Shown: positions 45,815-56,542 of the stretch, piece after piece | How the letters are laid out: the number at the start of each line of letters is the position of its first letter | How positions within the stretch are numbered: position 1 is the stretch's first letter | Assembly: GCA_022575985.1 (NCBI GenBank) | Contig: JAKSXM010000051.1 | Span: forward strand, 496,001-560,000 | Origin: Anagrus nilaparvatae | Taxonomy: Eukaryota; Arthropoda; Insecta; Hymenoptera; Mymaridae | Length of the DNA stretch: 64,000 bases | Reading direction: 5' to 3' | Made by a program: the position numbers and the translations under genes | Notes under the pieces: model-generated | What the model saw: only the letters and a program-made list of their open reading frames with translations | Databases searched by the model: none | What the model was told of the DNA's origin: nothing

Positions 45815-46025
45815 GTTTTTTGGGTCGCTGATCACGAAAATCAGGGTCTTTTCTATGAGAAATTGTGGCTTCACCCCCTTAAATCGGCCAAAACTACCCC
45901 TAAGAATGGCATTTTCGTTATATTCATTCTAGCTCTTTGGAATTTGGTATTCAGGGGTTTTTTGGGTCACTGATCACGAATATTGAGGTATTTTTAATGA
46001 AAAATTAGTTCTTCACCCTTAAATT
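45815..46025. repeat. Two direct repeat units
   Basis: TTTTTGGGTCGCTGATCACG (about 45,817) and TTTTTGGGTCACTGATCACG (about 45,958) each lead into a similar stretch ending in TTCACCC-CTTAAAT. The unit length is about 140 bp. Confidence 0.6.
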
Positions 46026-46849
46026 AGCTTATTTAAATGAATAATTTCAAACAATATATTTTTAATGTGCATTTAAAAAAAATTTTTAATTAATTTTTAT
46101 AAGATAAATTTTGCTTTCAAATGTCAATAATAATTGATAATTCAATATCAAGTAATAGGTACACCTTTTTCTTAAAAAATAGATTTTATTTTCATAAATC
46201 AAAACATAAATTTTAAAATTTAAGATAATTTTTATAAAATTATCTTAAATTATCTTATAACAAAAGTAATGAAAAAAATCAGATTGAAAATTAAAAAATC
46301 TTGTGTTCGATCCTTAATTTCCACTATATAATAAAATTTCAAGTTTAAGTAAATTACTTTTGCACAGTTAAAATTAACAATTTTAAGAGGTAAACAAGTT
46401 TTGATATTCATCATTAACATCAGCATGGATGCTATAAAAAATTCCCTTAATTTTATTTTTGAGCTTTTTCCTTATTTTATTTTGATAAGCTGTCACAGCA
46501 AATTTAAAATCAAAAGAATATCTTTAGTTCATTGTATTTCCTCAAATTATTTCTGGATAATCATTGACAACTGTTGTTGCTTCCTTTGTTGAAGACTCAT
46601 TTTCTAGATATATCATTATTATTAATATCTTATGCTGGATGTAAATCATTTGACGAATCATCAAAGTTTTTTACATCTACAATAATATGCCTCGATAGTG
46701 GCAAGGCATAAAAATATAAGATTTCTCAAGGTAAATAAAAATATCCATCTTTTTAGTTACCCAATAGTTTGTTATTTTTCAACTATAAATAAAATAATAT
46801 TACATGAAAAACGTAAATTCATTTTCTGAAAAAAATATTTTCTGTACAT

Positions 46850-46916
46850 CAGTAGCCACGAAAGTAGGATTTCCTGGCCGCTGCGCGGCCAAGGAAATCT
46901 AACTTTCTCGCTACTG
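46850..46916. repeat. 67-bp imperfect palindrome
   Basis: CAGTAGCCACGAAAGTAGGA and TTTCCTGGCCGC pair with GCGGCCAAGGAAATCTAACT and TTCTCGCTACTG. It lies 17 bp from the next palindrome. Confidence 0.75.
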
Positions 46917-46932
46917 TCGCAGAAAAATTTTA

Positions 46933-47053
46933 TACGGCCCTTGTCCATAAATAAAGAATGCCCTAAATCGCAGTTTACCATCCTCGGCTTCGTCTCGGAA
47001 GGTAATTTACGTGCGATTTGGGCCATTCTTTAGTTTTCTGGACACGAGCCGTA
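46933..47053. repeat. 121-bp palindromic element (GAATGCCC family)
   Basis: Ends TACGGCCCTTGTCCA and TGGACACGAGCCGTA are inverted. Inside, AAAGAATGCCCTAAATCGCA pairs with TGCGATTTGGGCCATTCTTT. It is homologous to the ROCK intron copy at 21,744-21,853, but with a longer centre (CCTCGGCTTCGTCTCGGAAG). Confidence 0.8.
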
Positions 47054-47305
47054 AATATACTATTTTATACTACATTATAGTTCCATGAAGTTTTTATTTA
47101 TAATAAACTCATCAAATTAATTTTTTTTGTTTTTGTTTTTCTGTTTAGTTTTTAATAAGCAACAGAATACTTACGAAATGAAAGAGATAATAGTAACGGC
47201 AAAACAAGTATAAAGAAAAAAAATTAATCTTGGGAAATTCACTTGGGATTTCTTATTTTATGTAAAAAGTGGAGAAAAATATCAAAATGGGGAAAACCCT
47301 GCTAG

Positions 47306-47858
47306 TTATGTTACGCTTCGTTTGAGGAATGGGATGCTTATCGAGCCGTTCCGCGGGATGTGACGGTCACCTGCTTATTCCGCGGAATGGCCAAATAATA
47401 GTCTAAAATCAGGCATTTCTCGGAATGAGACATCAAAACTGACTCTCCTTCCCTGATTTGGGACAGTTGCGTTTCTTTGATTATGATTTATTATTTCCGT
47501 GGGTTTTAATAGTAAGAAAAATTATTTAAGTTTTTATAAATAAAAGTGATTAAAGGGATTTTTGCTATATTTCAATTTAAAAATTATATAAACATTTATT
47601 TTTTTATTAAATTTCATACAATAAGCATTTTTTTTTAATTTTATTTTTTATAACCTATGAAAAAAATTAAATCATCCACTAAGAATTTCAACTGTCCAAA
47701 ATCGGAGAATGAGATTTGGTATTCTATTCTGCAGTATAGCAGATTTTAGACTATTTTTTGTCCATTTTGCGGAATGGGCAAACGACCGTTACGTTTCTTA
47801 AAACGGGGTGAAAGCGCTACATTCCGTGGAATGACCCATTGCTTAAACGGGGCATAAT
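47306..47858. mobile_element. ~550-bp foldback element
   Basis: Left sequences (GTTACGCTTCGTTTGAGGAA; TATTCCGCGGAATGGCC; AATAGTCTAAAATC) are mirrored on the right (GATTTTAGACTATT; ATTTTGCGGAATGGGC; ATTGCTTAAACGGGGCATAA). Arms are about 130 bp around an AT-rich centre. It is non-coding. Confidence 0.7.
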
Positions 47859-48903
47859 ATATATAAAATAATCAATTAATACTTTTGCTTTAAAATTTCA
47901 AGTAATTGAACAGTATGTAGATTTATAAATAATTAAAATTTAACTTACTTACTGTTTTTTAATATGATATGTTTATATCTTTAATGAATTAAAGATGGCT
48001 AAAGGGAACTTCATGCTGATAAACTTAAAATTTCCCAACTGAAATTTATTTTCTTCGATTTCAAAAACCCCATGAACGAGAAATTAATATCATGGACTGA
48101 TGTTTTTTGATAGTAAAAATAAATTTCAATTTTTCTTAAATGATTAACTGAGATTATAATATCTATGGGATTTTCGAATACTTAAAATTTTGATAACGAA
48201 TGTAGGATTGAAAAAAATTGAAATCCCCTTCTCAATTCATATGGGAATTTTGAGGCTGACATCAATGGTAATTTTCTTAATCACTTAAATAATAAAAAAA
48301 AAAGACCCTAATTGTACATTCTTTATTTTTTTTTCGAAAGTTACAAGTTTTAGTTACAGTTAGGAAGAGTGTTGATAAGGTTAAACAATTAGAAAGTTAT
48401 TAAAAATACATTTTAAATATTTATAATAAAGCTTAATTTTAATTATAATACGATGATTAAAGACTTATTGTATGATTCATAAGTTTTTTTTGTCTTATCT
48501 AATAATAGTTATTACGTTCAATATTCACGTCAAATTTGTAATAGTCTGTTATCTCGCTGGGTTTTGGGACTCGCTCAAAACAAGTCAGTCAATACTATAA
48601 TCGTCATAAGTGTAAAGACATTCTATCTCTCAACTTGAAATAAATAAACAAAGAATTTGAAACTTTTGCTGATTGAAAAAAATTTGAAAACAAATTGTGA
48701 GTTTTTTTAACAAATATATTTTATTAAAAATAATATTTTTACTTAATTTATTATATTAACTTCTAATTATATCAATAAACTTGCTTTGCTATTAATAAAT
48801 AGTCAGGTTTAAAATTTTTTCATTTACAAACCTTCAATTAAAATTAGTTGAGTTTTTAATTTTTTGTATTTTATCATCTTATAGTGATCCAAAGGAAACG
48901 AAA

Positions 48904-49158
48904 ATGAAGATAAAAATATTCAAAATATTTTCAATAAGAAAGTTTTTGAATTTGTCATTACTACCAATTTTATTTTTACATTATTTTCCATTAAGAAAGA
49001 GTAAAGTAAAGAGCAAAGCTTCAACACCGATAACAGCACGCCTTACTGTAAAACTTACACAAAAATGCCTCCGAATGTTGACAAAATCTTTACAAAAAGC
49101 AGCTGTAATTAATGCTACAAGACAGAGAAATCGTTGCAAGTTGACTGATGCAAGTTGA
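48904..49158 (+). CDS. S1: small basic protein with predicted signal peptide
   Basis: The 84-residue frame starts with MKIKIFKIFSIRKFLNLSLL. A basic N-region and a hydrophobic core to about residue 29 look like a signal peptide; the rest is short, Lys/Arg-rich, with two cysteines (TQKCLRML and RNRCKL). A 5' UTR intron (GTGAGT at 48,697 to AG at 48,884) ends 19 bases before the ATG. AATAAA hexamers lie near 49,623-49,635. Sequence beyond the stop (AAAATGTTTACAGAAAAA, about 49,610) matches the coding end of S3, so the two genes share an ancestor. S1 may be a shortened member. No known family was recognised; secretion is inferred from the N-terminus only. A venom or other gland product is possible but unproven. 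Confidence 0.65.
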   Translation: MKIKIFKIFSIRKFLNLSLLPILFLHYFPLRKSKVKSKASTPITARLTVKLTQKCLRMLTKSLQKAAVINATRQRNRCKLTDAS

Positions 49159-49879
49159 ATTTATTAAAGAAATGCTTGGATAGCATTTTAGTAATTTTTG
49201 GCTAAAGGACAATAATAAAATGAATTATTATGGCTAGACCTTTGCTAAATGTATTGAAGCTGGTTAGTTTCTAGCCAGGAGGAGCTTAGAAAAAAAACCC
49301 ATTGGAGGATTTAAATTAAAATATTTATTTATATTAAGATAAGTTCAAGAAAATTTAAGAAAAAAAGAACGTACGATATCAGAAAACATTTTTCGTCATT
49401 TTTTAAACATTTACATATTTAATAATAAATGCGGGGTCAAGTGACGAATTTGAATGTGAATCAGAAAAGAAAAGTTTTGAATCAATTTTATGAATCATTT
49501 ATATCTACATAAAAAAAAGAAAAATGTATCAAAACAACAAATTGATATGTTGTACAAATAATATAAGCATGAAGTATGTGTTTGAAATGTAAATTGACGA
49601 AGAAAGAAAATGTTTACAGAAAAATAAAATAAAGTAAACAAAAATTAAATTTTTTACAATACTAATTTATTACACCTTTAATTTTGAAATGTATTTATCA
49701 TATTTGTTTCTGATTTTCTTAATTTTTACATAATTTAAGTCATCAGGAATTTTAAATTTTCGGTCGTGAATGCCTAAATTTCAGCCTAAATCGAATGCTC
49801 TTCAATATATGAGCTAAGCAGAATTTTACCTAAAATTTCCAGATTTGGAAATTCATGTTTTTACGCCTTAAAATTTAAT

Positions 49880-50166
49880 ATATACCATTACTTGAGCAAA
49901 TAAAAATTTTTAATTTGGTTCCTCATCTAGAAGAACCATTTGATAGGTAAAATTTTGATTTTTTTGCACATAACCTCGTTCTAGAAAATTAAAAAACTGG
50001 TTATTGAAATAAGGGTGTATGTATGTGTGCTATTGTGCATATACGTATGTAACTGGTGGTATTTCCGAAGCATTGTATGATATTAAAACCAAAATTTTTT
50101 TTCAAAATTTTTTTTTTTAATTTGGATGCAATGCCTCATTTTTTTCAACGGAAGTACTAATTTCTA
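49880..50166. repeat. Dispersed repeat with GGTTCCTCAT ends, copy A orientation
   Basis: GGTTCCTCATCTAGAAGAACC (near 49,918; 21 bp palindrome-like) followed by TGATAGGTAAAATTTTGA matches, in reverse complement, the right end of the insertion at 56,543-57,668. It continues through a short GTATGTATGTGTG tract and a GAAGCATTGTATGATATTAA block that is also at 60,640. It is a shorter relative without the tandem expansion. Confidence 0.5.
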
Positions 50167-50464
50167 AACTGAAAAAAAAATTCGCTTGCGGCAAGTGGAA
50201 TTCCGTTTGTAGCTAGTGGAATTTTTTTCTCGTCAAACGATTGCAAATGATTTGAAACGTAAAAAAAATTTTAAAGAAAATTAAAAAAAAAAATTTTCCC
50301 GTTTACTTGGGATATGCGTATATTGGTATGATAAGATTTGAGAAAATTTTGAAAAAAGAAAAAAATAATGTTTTTTTTAAATTTTCTTTACGTTTCAAGT
50401 CATTTGCAATTCTTTGCAAAGAAAAAAAAATTCCGCTAGCTACAAGCGGAATTTTTTTTCAGTG
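50167..50464. mobile_element. 298-bp MITE, second member of the CACTGAAAAAAAA family
   Basis: Ends AACTGAAAAAAAAATTC and GAATTTTTTTTCAGTG are flanked by TA on both sides. The subterminal block ATTGCAAATGATTTGAAACG is inverted as CGTTTCAAGTCATTTGCAAT. It is related to 27,982-28,262 and absent from the corresponding place in copy B (near 60,700), so it inserted after, or was lost since, the duplication. Confidence 0.75.
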
Positions 50465-51114
50465 TAGAAATATCGCTTTTAATCAACATCTCAAATTAAT
50501 TTTATGAAAATTTTTTTATCCAAAGTTTAGTCACCGAAAAATTTGTTTTCTATTTGCACGTAATACCTAATTTTTTTATTGGGGGTTCTAGATTTATGAA
50601 ATTTATGAATACTGGATTTCTTGAATCTAATATTTCTCAAACTTTTTTTCTTAATAAAATAAAAAAGATAATTATTTAATTTTTTCACGGAAACTCCTGT
50701 TTTAAAACATTTAGTGTAATTTCATAAAATGTTAAACATTTTTAACATTTGCCATTGCTTAAAAGGAACCGTAAAGCTAAAAATTTGGCATAACGTTTTT
50801 TTAAAACTAAATCTCGAAAAGCAACTCTTTTATTAAAAGTTATTATAAATAAATATTTAAATATCTTAGTTTCATTGTGTTCTACACGACTACACACAGA
50901 ATGACAGAACACAGAGGCGTCTTTAAAAAAAAACTTAGTGCCTTAATTCGAATTATTAAAAGTCCTCTAAAAATGCCTAAACCAGGATTATTCTAAGTCC
51001 CTAAATCGAAAATACTTTAAGTCCCTCAGCCTAGATTACTTTAAATCCCTGAATTAAAATTATTCTATATTTCATTTGACTTTCCTTGCCATAAATCAGA
51101 CACATTTGACCCTA

Positions 51115-51128
51115 CCCCCCCCCCCCCC
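51115..51128. repeat. C14 homopolymer
   Basis: An uninterrupted run of 14 C. The aligned position in copy B (about 61,295) has only CCCC. A G12 run at 62,873-62,884 in copy B likewise lies where copy A has GGGAGGGGGAGGGG. Confidence 0.9.
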
Positions 51129-51536
51129 TTTGATTTTTGGATTTATAGAATACCGCTCCCTATAAACATGTTCCATCTTAAATTAAGATTTTTAGGCAGA
51201 AGCTATGACCAGTAATTCTGTCACTTACGGTTTCTTAAATAAATTAACAAAAAATCTTTACTTATAATATGTGAAATATATTTTACTGTAAATTAATTTG
51301 CATGGTTAATAAATAACAGTTTCAGATTATTTTTTGCTGTCGAGAGTTTTATTAACTAACTGATTGAGGATTAAATTTGATATCCACTGACTGTTTAAAT
51401 CTAATTATTTTCAATATAACAAAATGTAGAATTAATACGAAATAATTGGATACAATTAATTATACTAAAGATACAATATTTAATTAATCAAATCTTAATA
51501 TTATTTTCTATTTACACAATTTTTTTAATACATTTT

Positions 51537-51848
51537 TTAAATTCGTTTAATTCTTATTTTTCCTTCTGAATATGTTTTGCTCATATTTATGAATAATTGC
51601 TGATTTTGTAGATATTTGATTAAACTTTGAGACCATAATTTGAATAAGTCTGGATTCTCGGTCAAAGGTAAATTTACTCTTAATTTGCTACCAAGTATAT
51701 TTTGTGCTATTAATTTAATAAAATGATCTTTTGATTTTTGTTTCATGTTTTCTTCTAAATTATCGTTGGGTTGTGATAATACAGCGTGTATTAATGTTAA
51801 AATCATAAGACTCTTTATTGAAATAATACTTGAAAAATTACCCTTCAT
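51537..51848 (-). CDS. S2: 103-residue secreted protein, copy A
   Basis: The ATG at 51,848 (context CAAAATGA) starts MKGNFSSIISIKSLMILTLI; a signal peptide with likely cleavage after HAVLS (about residue 25) precedes a Lys-rich mature part with no cysteine, ending GKIRIKRI. A 5' UTR intron (51,879-51,966, GTAAGT...TTTCAG) lies just before the start. The promoter is classical: TATAAAA at 52,062-52,068 and TCAGT initiator at 52,037-52,041, 29 bases apart. S2' at 61,638-61,949 differs at two silent sites in 312 bases, so the proteins are identical. The N-terminus resembles S1 and S3 (MK-N---I--IR-LLI-SLI pattern). Function is unknown; strong secretion and cluster context suggest a gland product. 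Confidence 0.8.
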   Translation of the reverse strand: MKGNFSSIISIKSLMILTLIHAVLSQPNDNLEENMKQKSKDHFIKLIAQNILGSKLRVNLPLTENPDLFKLWSQSLIKYLQNQQLFINMSKTYSEGKIRIKRI

Positions 51849-52036
51849 TTTGAATTTTTCAGCTTTTGAAAATCATTACTGAAATTAAAAAAAAAGGAAA
51901 TAGTTGAAATAAATAAAATAATATAAATACTAAACATAAAAATTCAATTATTCGAAATTTACTTACATTAATTTGTGAAGAAAACTCTTAGATTAGCAAA
52001 TTTCATGTTGAAATCATAAAAGTTACTGTATTATAA

Positions 52037-52068
52037 ACTGAAAAGTTTATTTCAAAGAACCTTTTATA
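52037..52068 (-). promoter_or_regulatory. S2 core promoter (TATA box and initiator)
   Basis: Read on minus, GATATAAAAGG (TATAAAA at 52,068-52,062) is followed 29 bases later by the arthropod initiator TCAGT (52,041-52,037). The spacing is canonical. It is conserved in copy B at 62,138-62,169. Confidence 0.85.
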
Positions 52069-52864
52069 TCTTTGCCTTAGTCCCTTTTTTGCCCCACTTT
52101 TTACTGACAGTGACGTAAATGTATAAATAAAATAAATATAATAAAAAAGGGACTTATTTATGTTATAAATAATTCATTTGCCATTTTTTTAGTATTTTGA
52201 CGCATGCAGAAATTAGAATTAAAATGAGTTAGTATAACAAGATCAGTAGTTTAGGAATCAGGATTGTTACTTTTTTTTTAATTAGTTCGTTATTTTTAGA
52301 CCATTTTAAAAAATTTTATTTTATTTTGTATTATGTAAAATAGAAGCTATTTCTGACTCAACTTTGGTAATAGTGAAAATTAGAATTCACATCCCCACAA
52401 GGGATGCCAAGCGATACCATATTCCTTCGAAATGCATAATTCCTTTTGGACCTACTATATAAAATGTCATATTTCTTTGTTATTTAAATGTAAGATTTGA
52501 ATGCAAGTTTTTAATCAAATATCAATTACCAGAATTTCATAAAGCTATCTCTAACTATCTGTATCCAGTATTCGTGATTTCGCTCATTCATGGTTTGAAT
52601 CAAAATACGAAATAACTTGAAAATTCGGGCTTTTTTCAGATCAAATGAGTTCAAATAAAGCTTCAGCTATAAAATCCAGAACTTTTTGGAAAAAGTCTGC
52701 AAGTGCAGAGTGAATCACAAATTCAACCGATTAAGGGAGGGGGAGGGGTTCAAGACTATCATCTTTCCTTTGTTTTGTCTTAGATATTTTTTTTTGCTGA
52801 TCATAGATTAATTAAATAAACTTAACACCAAACTGTACTTATTTTGTAGGTGTTTTCGTCAATA

Positions 52865-52872
52865 TGACGTCA
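52865..52872. promoter_or_regulatory. Perfect CRE-like site TGACGTCA (distal to S3)
   Basis: Palindromic TGACGTCA lies between the divergent S2 and S3 promoters, 271 bp upstream of the S3 TATA box. It is identical in copy B at 63,074-63,081. This is the classical site for CREB/ATF-type bZIP factors. Confidence 0.7.
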
Positions 52873-53037
52873 TGGTTAATTTTTACTGTAGCGTACTCTA
52901 TAACGGAGTTACAATGCTTTATACCTTTCTTTCTTATACTGCATTCTTGTTCAAAGTGCAAAAAACCCTGCATAACTGCTACATAATAATAATTTAAGCA
53001 TCTTCTTCCTTTTCGTTTTCATCTTATTCTTCTTACG

Positions 53038-53045
53038 TGACGTCA
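53038..53045. promoter_or_regulatory. Perfect CRE-like site TGACGTCA (proximal to S3)
   Basis: A second TGACGTCA, inside TTACGTGACGTCAGTCA, lies 173 bp from the first and 98 bp above the S3 TATA box. Copy B keeps the site at 63,247-63,254 with the same 173-bp spacing. The overlapping ACGTG half could also suit ATF6/XBP1-like factors. Confidence 0.7.
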
Positions 53046-53142
53046 GTCATGTGGTAGTAGGTTTTTTCTCGGGTTTTTTATGATTTTTAAATATGCTTTA
53101 TGAAAACGAAAAAGTGGGAAAAAAAGGAATCAAAGCTAGCTG

Positions 53143-53295
53143 TATAAAAGAATTTTTCAAATAAATTTTCAAACAGTTTAAGTTTTGATCTCAACAACGC
53201 AACAAATAAAATTTTGCTAAGATTAAAGTTAAAACAATAAAAACTTTATATTGAAAAAAGACTTGACAGAAAGTTTTCAAAATCCTATATATATG
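53143..53295 (+). promoter_or_regulatory. S3 TATA box and noncoding first exon
   Basis: TGTATAAAAGA places TATAAAA at 53,143-53,149. The start site is expected near 53,172-53,176 (TTCAAACAGTTT). The noncoding exon runs to the GTAAGT donor at 53,295. Copy B keeps the TATA box at 63,352-63,358 and the donor at 63,504. Confidence 0.75.
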
Positions 53296-53856
53296 TAAGT
53301 ATTACATTAAAAATTTTAATATTTGTTTTGTCCAATTTTTTAAAAATTTTTAATAAATTTTTTTTTGCAATTTATATAACTAATTAACTCAGTGTTTTGA
53401 TACGTGGATATAATCTCTATTTCTTTGAATTAACGTAACCAGTAGTTTGTTATTCACCAAAGCGATTTTTTTATTGAAAATTTGATTTTAAAATTTAAAA
53501 AAGTAAAAAAAATATAAAAATGATAAAAAATTAAACAAAATTTATAAAATAAAAATTGAAATTGTAAAAATAAAAATATCATTTTCGTAAATTACTGCAT
53601 AAAGATTCAAATTCATGGTACACAAATGTAGTTTATTTTTAATAATATTTGATTAAACATAAATAAATTATAAAATTCGATTTTGTAATTAAACTTTTAT
53701 TCATAAATTTTTTTATTTCAAAAAATTATTAGTTTATTGCAATTTTCGAAAAATTTTAAAAAAGAAAATTTTATATTTTAGATTTTAATTATTTATTTTT
53801 TAAAATTTCAGTATAAACAAGTGATTCAATAATTATCGGAAATTCCATTATTGAAA

Positions 53857-54405
53857 ATGAAGAACAATTGTTGTCAGATAACTTTAATAAGAAATCTTCT
53901 GATTTTCTCATTAATACCAATGGCTCTATCAAGTTATACATCTGTCAAAAAGGCCAATGATCCCAGTGTTAAAGAAAACATAGAAATAAATCAGTTAGTG
54001 AATCCAAAAGATGAAAAATATTCAGTCGAAAAATTTAAACATAATATTGACAATGATGATCCAATAATAAATAAAGACTTAAATACAAGTCATGAGTTCA
54101 AATTACTAAGTTTTGAAGAAGTTCTTAAGAAAGCGGAGGATTTCTTACATGACATTTATGAAAAAACTCCTGCAAGCTGTGGGATTTCATCTAATCCTCG
54201 ATTCTACAAATTTCCCAAGCTGTTAAGACGGGCTCGCGAATCCCATAAAGCCTATGAAAGATTAAAAAAAAGTTATGAAAGAACAAATTTTGGAAGATTT
54301 TTAATTTCTCATTTTTTTCAAAATATAAAATTGAGCACAGTGATAAAAGAATGTTATAATAAAAAAATGTTTACAGAAAAACAAAATAAAGTATCCACAA
54401 ATTAA
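53857..54405 (+). CDS. S3: 182-residue secreted protein
   Basis: The ATG at 53,857 is preferred; the frame extends two codons up only to a TTG. MKNNCCQITLIRNLLIFSLI and PMALS form a signal peptide (cleavage near residue 26). The mature part has an Asp/Glu/Asn-rich stretch, then a helical, basic C-terminal half (KLLRRARESHKAYERLKKSY) with cysteines in PASCGISS and KECYNKK. A 517-bp 5' UTR intron (53,295-53,811) ends 45 bases before the ATG, as in S1 and S2. The AATAAA in the last codons (QNKVSTN) aligns with the S1 3' UTR. It is divergent from S2 across a shared promoter. No known family was recognised. It could be a venom, salivary or teratocyte-type product; the sequence alone cannot tell. 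Confidence 0.8.
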   Translation: MKNNCCQITLIRNLLIFSLIPMALSSYTSVKKANDPSVKENIEINQLVNPKDEKYSVEKFKHNIDNDDPIINKDLNTSHEFKLLSFEEVLKKAEDFLHDIYEKTPASCGISSNPRFYKFPKLLRRARESHKAYERLKKSYERTNFGRFLISHFFQNIKLSTVIKECYNKKMFTEKQNKVSTN

Positions 54406-56332
54406 ATTTTTGCCAATACTAATTTATTTCACCTTTCCATTTTTCTTAATGCGCAATTCAAAACAAAATTCATGTATTAATTTCAGAAACGAAGAAGGTC
54501 CAATTAATATTTAGAAAATATAATATAATATTGCTGTGATATTACAGTTCTCTGTGTTCAACATGGGAATTTGCCAAAAAATTCAGAGGTATAAAAGAGC
54601 ACCTGTAATCGTAACAATTTTTTAAATGTTTAATTTTTGTGAATATACACACCTATTACATGATTTATAGCTTTAAACTTTGAATAAAAAATAATTTAAG
54701 TCATCAGGAATTTCAAAATTTAAGTCGTAAATGCCAAAATTGAATGCACTTCAATATGAGCCAATTAAAACAGAAATTTGACCTATAGTTCCCAGATCTA
54801 GAAATTCCTCGATATTTACGCCTTAAGATTTAATTATAGAGCGAAGCTCTACCTTAATGGATGCAAAAATCGACACATTGTGGGCACGATATCTCAACAA
54901 CGATTCATCGGATTACTTTCATTTTTTATAACTGGGTTTCTTTTATCGAGTTGATGGAACCTATAGTTTTTGGGCCCAATCCGCTATTTTTAAAAGCATG
55001 TTTATTCTTGTATTTTCGCTTCACAGAGGTGAAAAACCTTATAAATGTCTACTGCGAAATAAATTTCATAGCTTTTGTATAAACTTTGCATCGATGAAAT
55101 ATCATAGAAAAACAAAATAACACAAGATACTTATATTTTTAGGCACGACCGCCCTATGTATGCAATACATACATGAAATCGTGCCTTATAAGTTTGTCAG
55201 GTCAAAATACGGAAAAGTTTCTAAATTGTCCAATTCGTTGAAAAATTTGGTTCCCAAGTCATTCCGATTCCTGTAACTGCTTATATTGTCTTGGTTTGTA
55301 TAGGTATTCGAGAAAGTGTATCCTCGAGATCTCAGAACCTACTCTATGAATCAAAAATCCCTTAGACCAAATTTTTTGAAAACAGATCGAGTTGCAGGAT
55401 TTTCAATTTCAAGTGATTTCGTCAAGCCCTTGCAGAGAAATATCCAAAAAACTGATTTCAGATTTAAACAAAAATTATGAAAAAATGATAAAAATGGTGA
55501 AAATTGATTTTGAATTTAATACATCCAAAATGTGGTTAATGACCTAAAATAACTAAATTAATTGAAATTTATTTTTTAGGCATGATCCCTCTATGTATGC
55601 AATACATAGATGATTAGGCACTATCACCCTATGTATGCAATACATAAATGAAATCGTGCCTTAAAAGTTCATTAGGTTAAAAAATAAAAAAGTCTTTAAA
55701 TTTTCCAATTTATGAATGAATTTGGTCTCCAGGTCATTCCGATGCCTCTACATGCTTATATTGCCTTGGAGTGTGATAATAAATAATAGTTTTCAATTTA
55801 TGAGGGTGTGGATCCCATCAACGTTATTAAAGAAAAAATATGATAGTGATTAAGTATAATGCGAGTTACAGCTAATTGTTAATAAAATTTCGATCATTTA
55901 AAATTTTTTTTTTTATAAATAATTAGCTGTAACTCATTACTGAAGAGGTTTAGCGAAACATTTCCCACGATACCTCCCCCTAGAATTGTATGATCTTTAA
56001 TGTGAGCCAAGCAGAATTTTGATCTAAGTTGCCCAGATCTAGAATCTTAGGCTTTTATGAGCCAAAAATTACAAAAATTTAACAGGTCATATTTGTTTAA
56101 ACAAATAAACATTTTCAATTTTTTTTTATATTCTTGTATCAAATACTGAAAAGCAGTAATTCTTTTATTAAAAAATTATTATAAATAAATATATGGCTAA
56201 AATATTTCAGTTACAAATATGCTGCGCAAAAAACATCCCGAGGTGGATAGAACGACCTTAAGTAAAGCCCTTTCTAGATCTAATAAATTTTGTTTAATTT
56301 CGTGTGCTTTTACTACACCTAAGAGTGAATTT
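54406..56332. other. Spacer between duplication copies, repeat-rich, no gene
   Basis: Sequence just after S3 (54,430-54,840) matches the flank after S1' (60,260-60,610) and partly that after S1 (49,680-49,870), showing common ancestry of the S1 and S3 3' flanks. No coding frame is convincing. Confidence 0.6.
55138..55780. repeat. Short palindromic repeats with AGGCACGA...TCGTGCCT arms
   Basis: AGGCACGACCGCCCTATGTA plus TGCAATACATACATGAAATC then GTGCCT at 55,141-55,186 pairs as AGGCACGA/TCGTGCCT with an inner TATGTAT/ATACATA. Diverged units recur at 55,578-55,620 and 55,616-55,663. The following ~120 bp (CAAGTCATTCCGATTCCTGT versus CAGGTCATTCCGATGCCTCT) are also repeated. Confidence 0.65.
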
Positions 56333-56542
56333 TTTTCGACTTCAAAAACCCCATGAACGAGAAATTAATATCATGAAATGATGTTTAATATCTATGGGAT
56401 TTTCGAATACTTTAAATTTTGATAACGAATGTAGGATTGAAAAAAATTGAAATTCCCGAGATTCCCTTCTCAATTCATATAGGAATTTCGAGGCTGACAT
56501 CAATGGTAATTTTTTTAATCACTTAAATAATAAAAAAAACGC

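Larger units (their letters stand above)
48045..53770. repeat. Tandem segmental duplication, copy A (includes S1 and S2)
   Basis: Blocks of this segment recur downstream in the same order. 48,048-48,310 matches 56,333-56,540; 48,345-48,990 matches 57,712-58,380; 49,550-49,870 matches 60,133-60,610; and 50,700-53,770 matches 60,970-64,000. The last block contains long stretches with only scattered differences. Spacing grows from about 8.3 to 10.6 kb because copy B carries insertions. Confidence 0.9.

Noticed and set aside
46772..47026. 84-residue frame starting MAQIARKL
   Set aside because: It spans two palindromic repeats; other copies break the frame.
55138..55780. CRISPR-like spaced short repeats
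   Set aside because: Units are few, unevenly spaced and diverged, in a eukaryotic genome.
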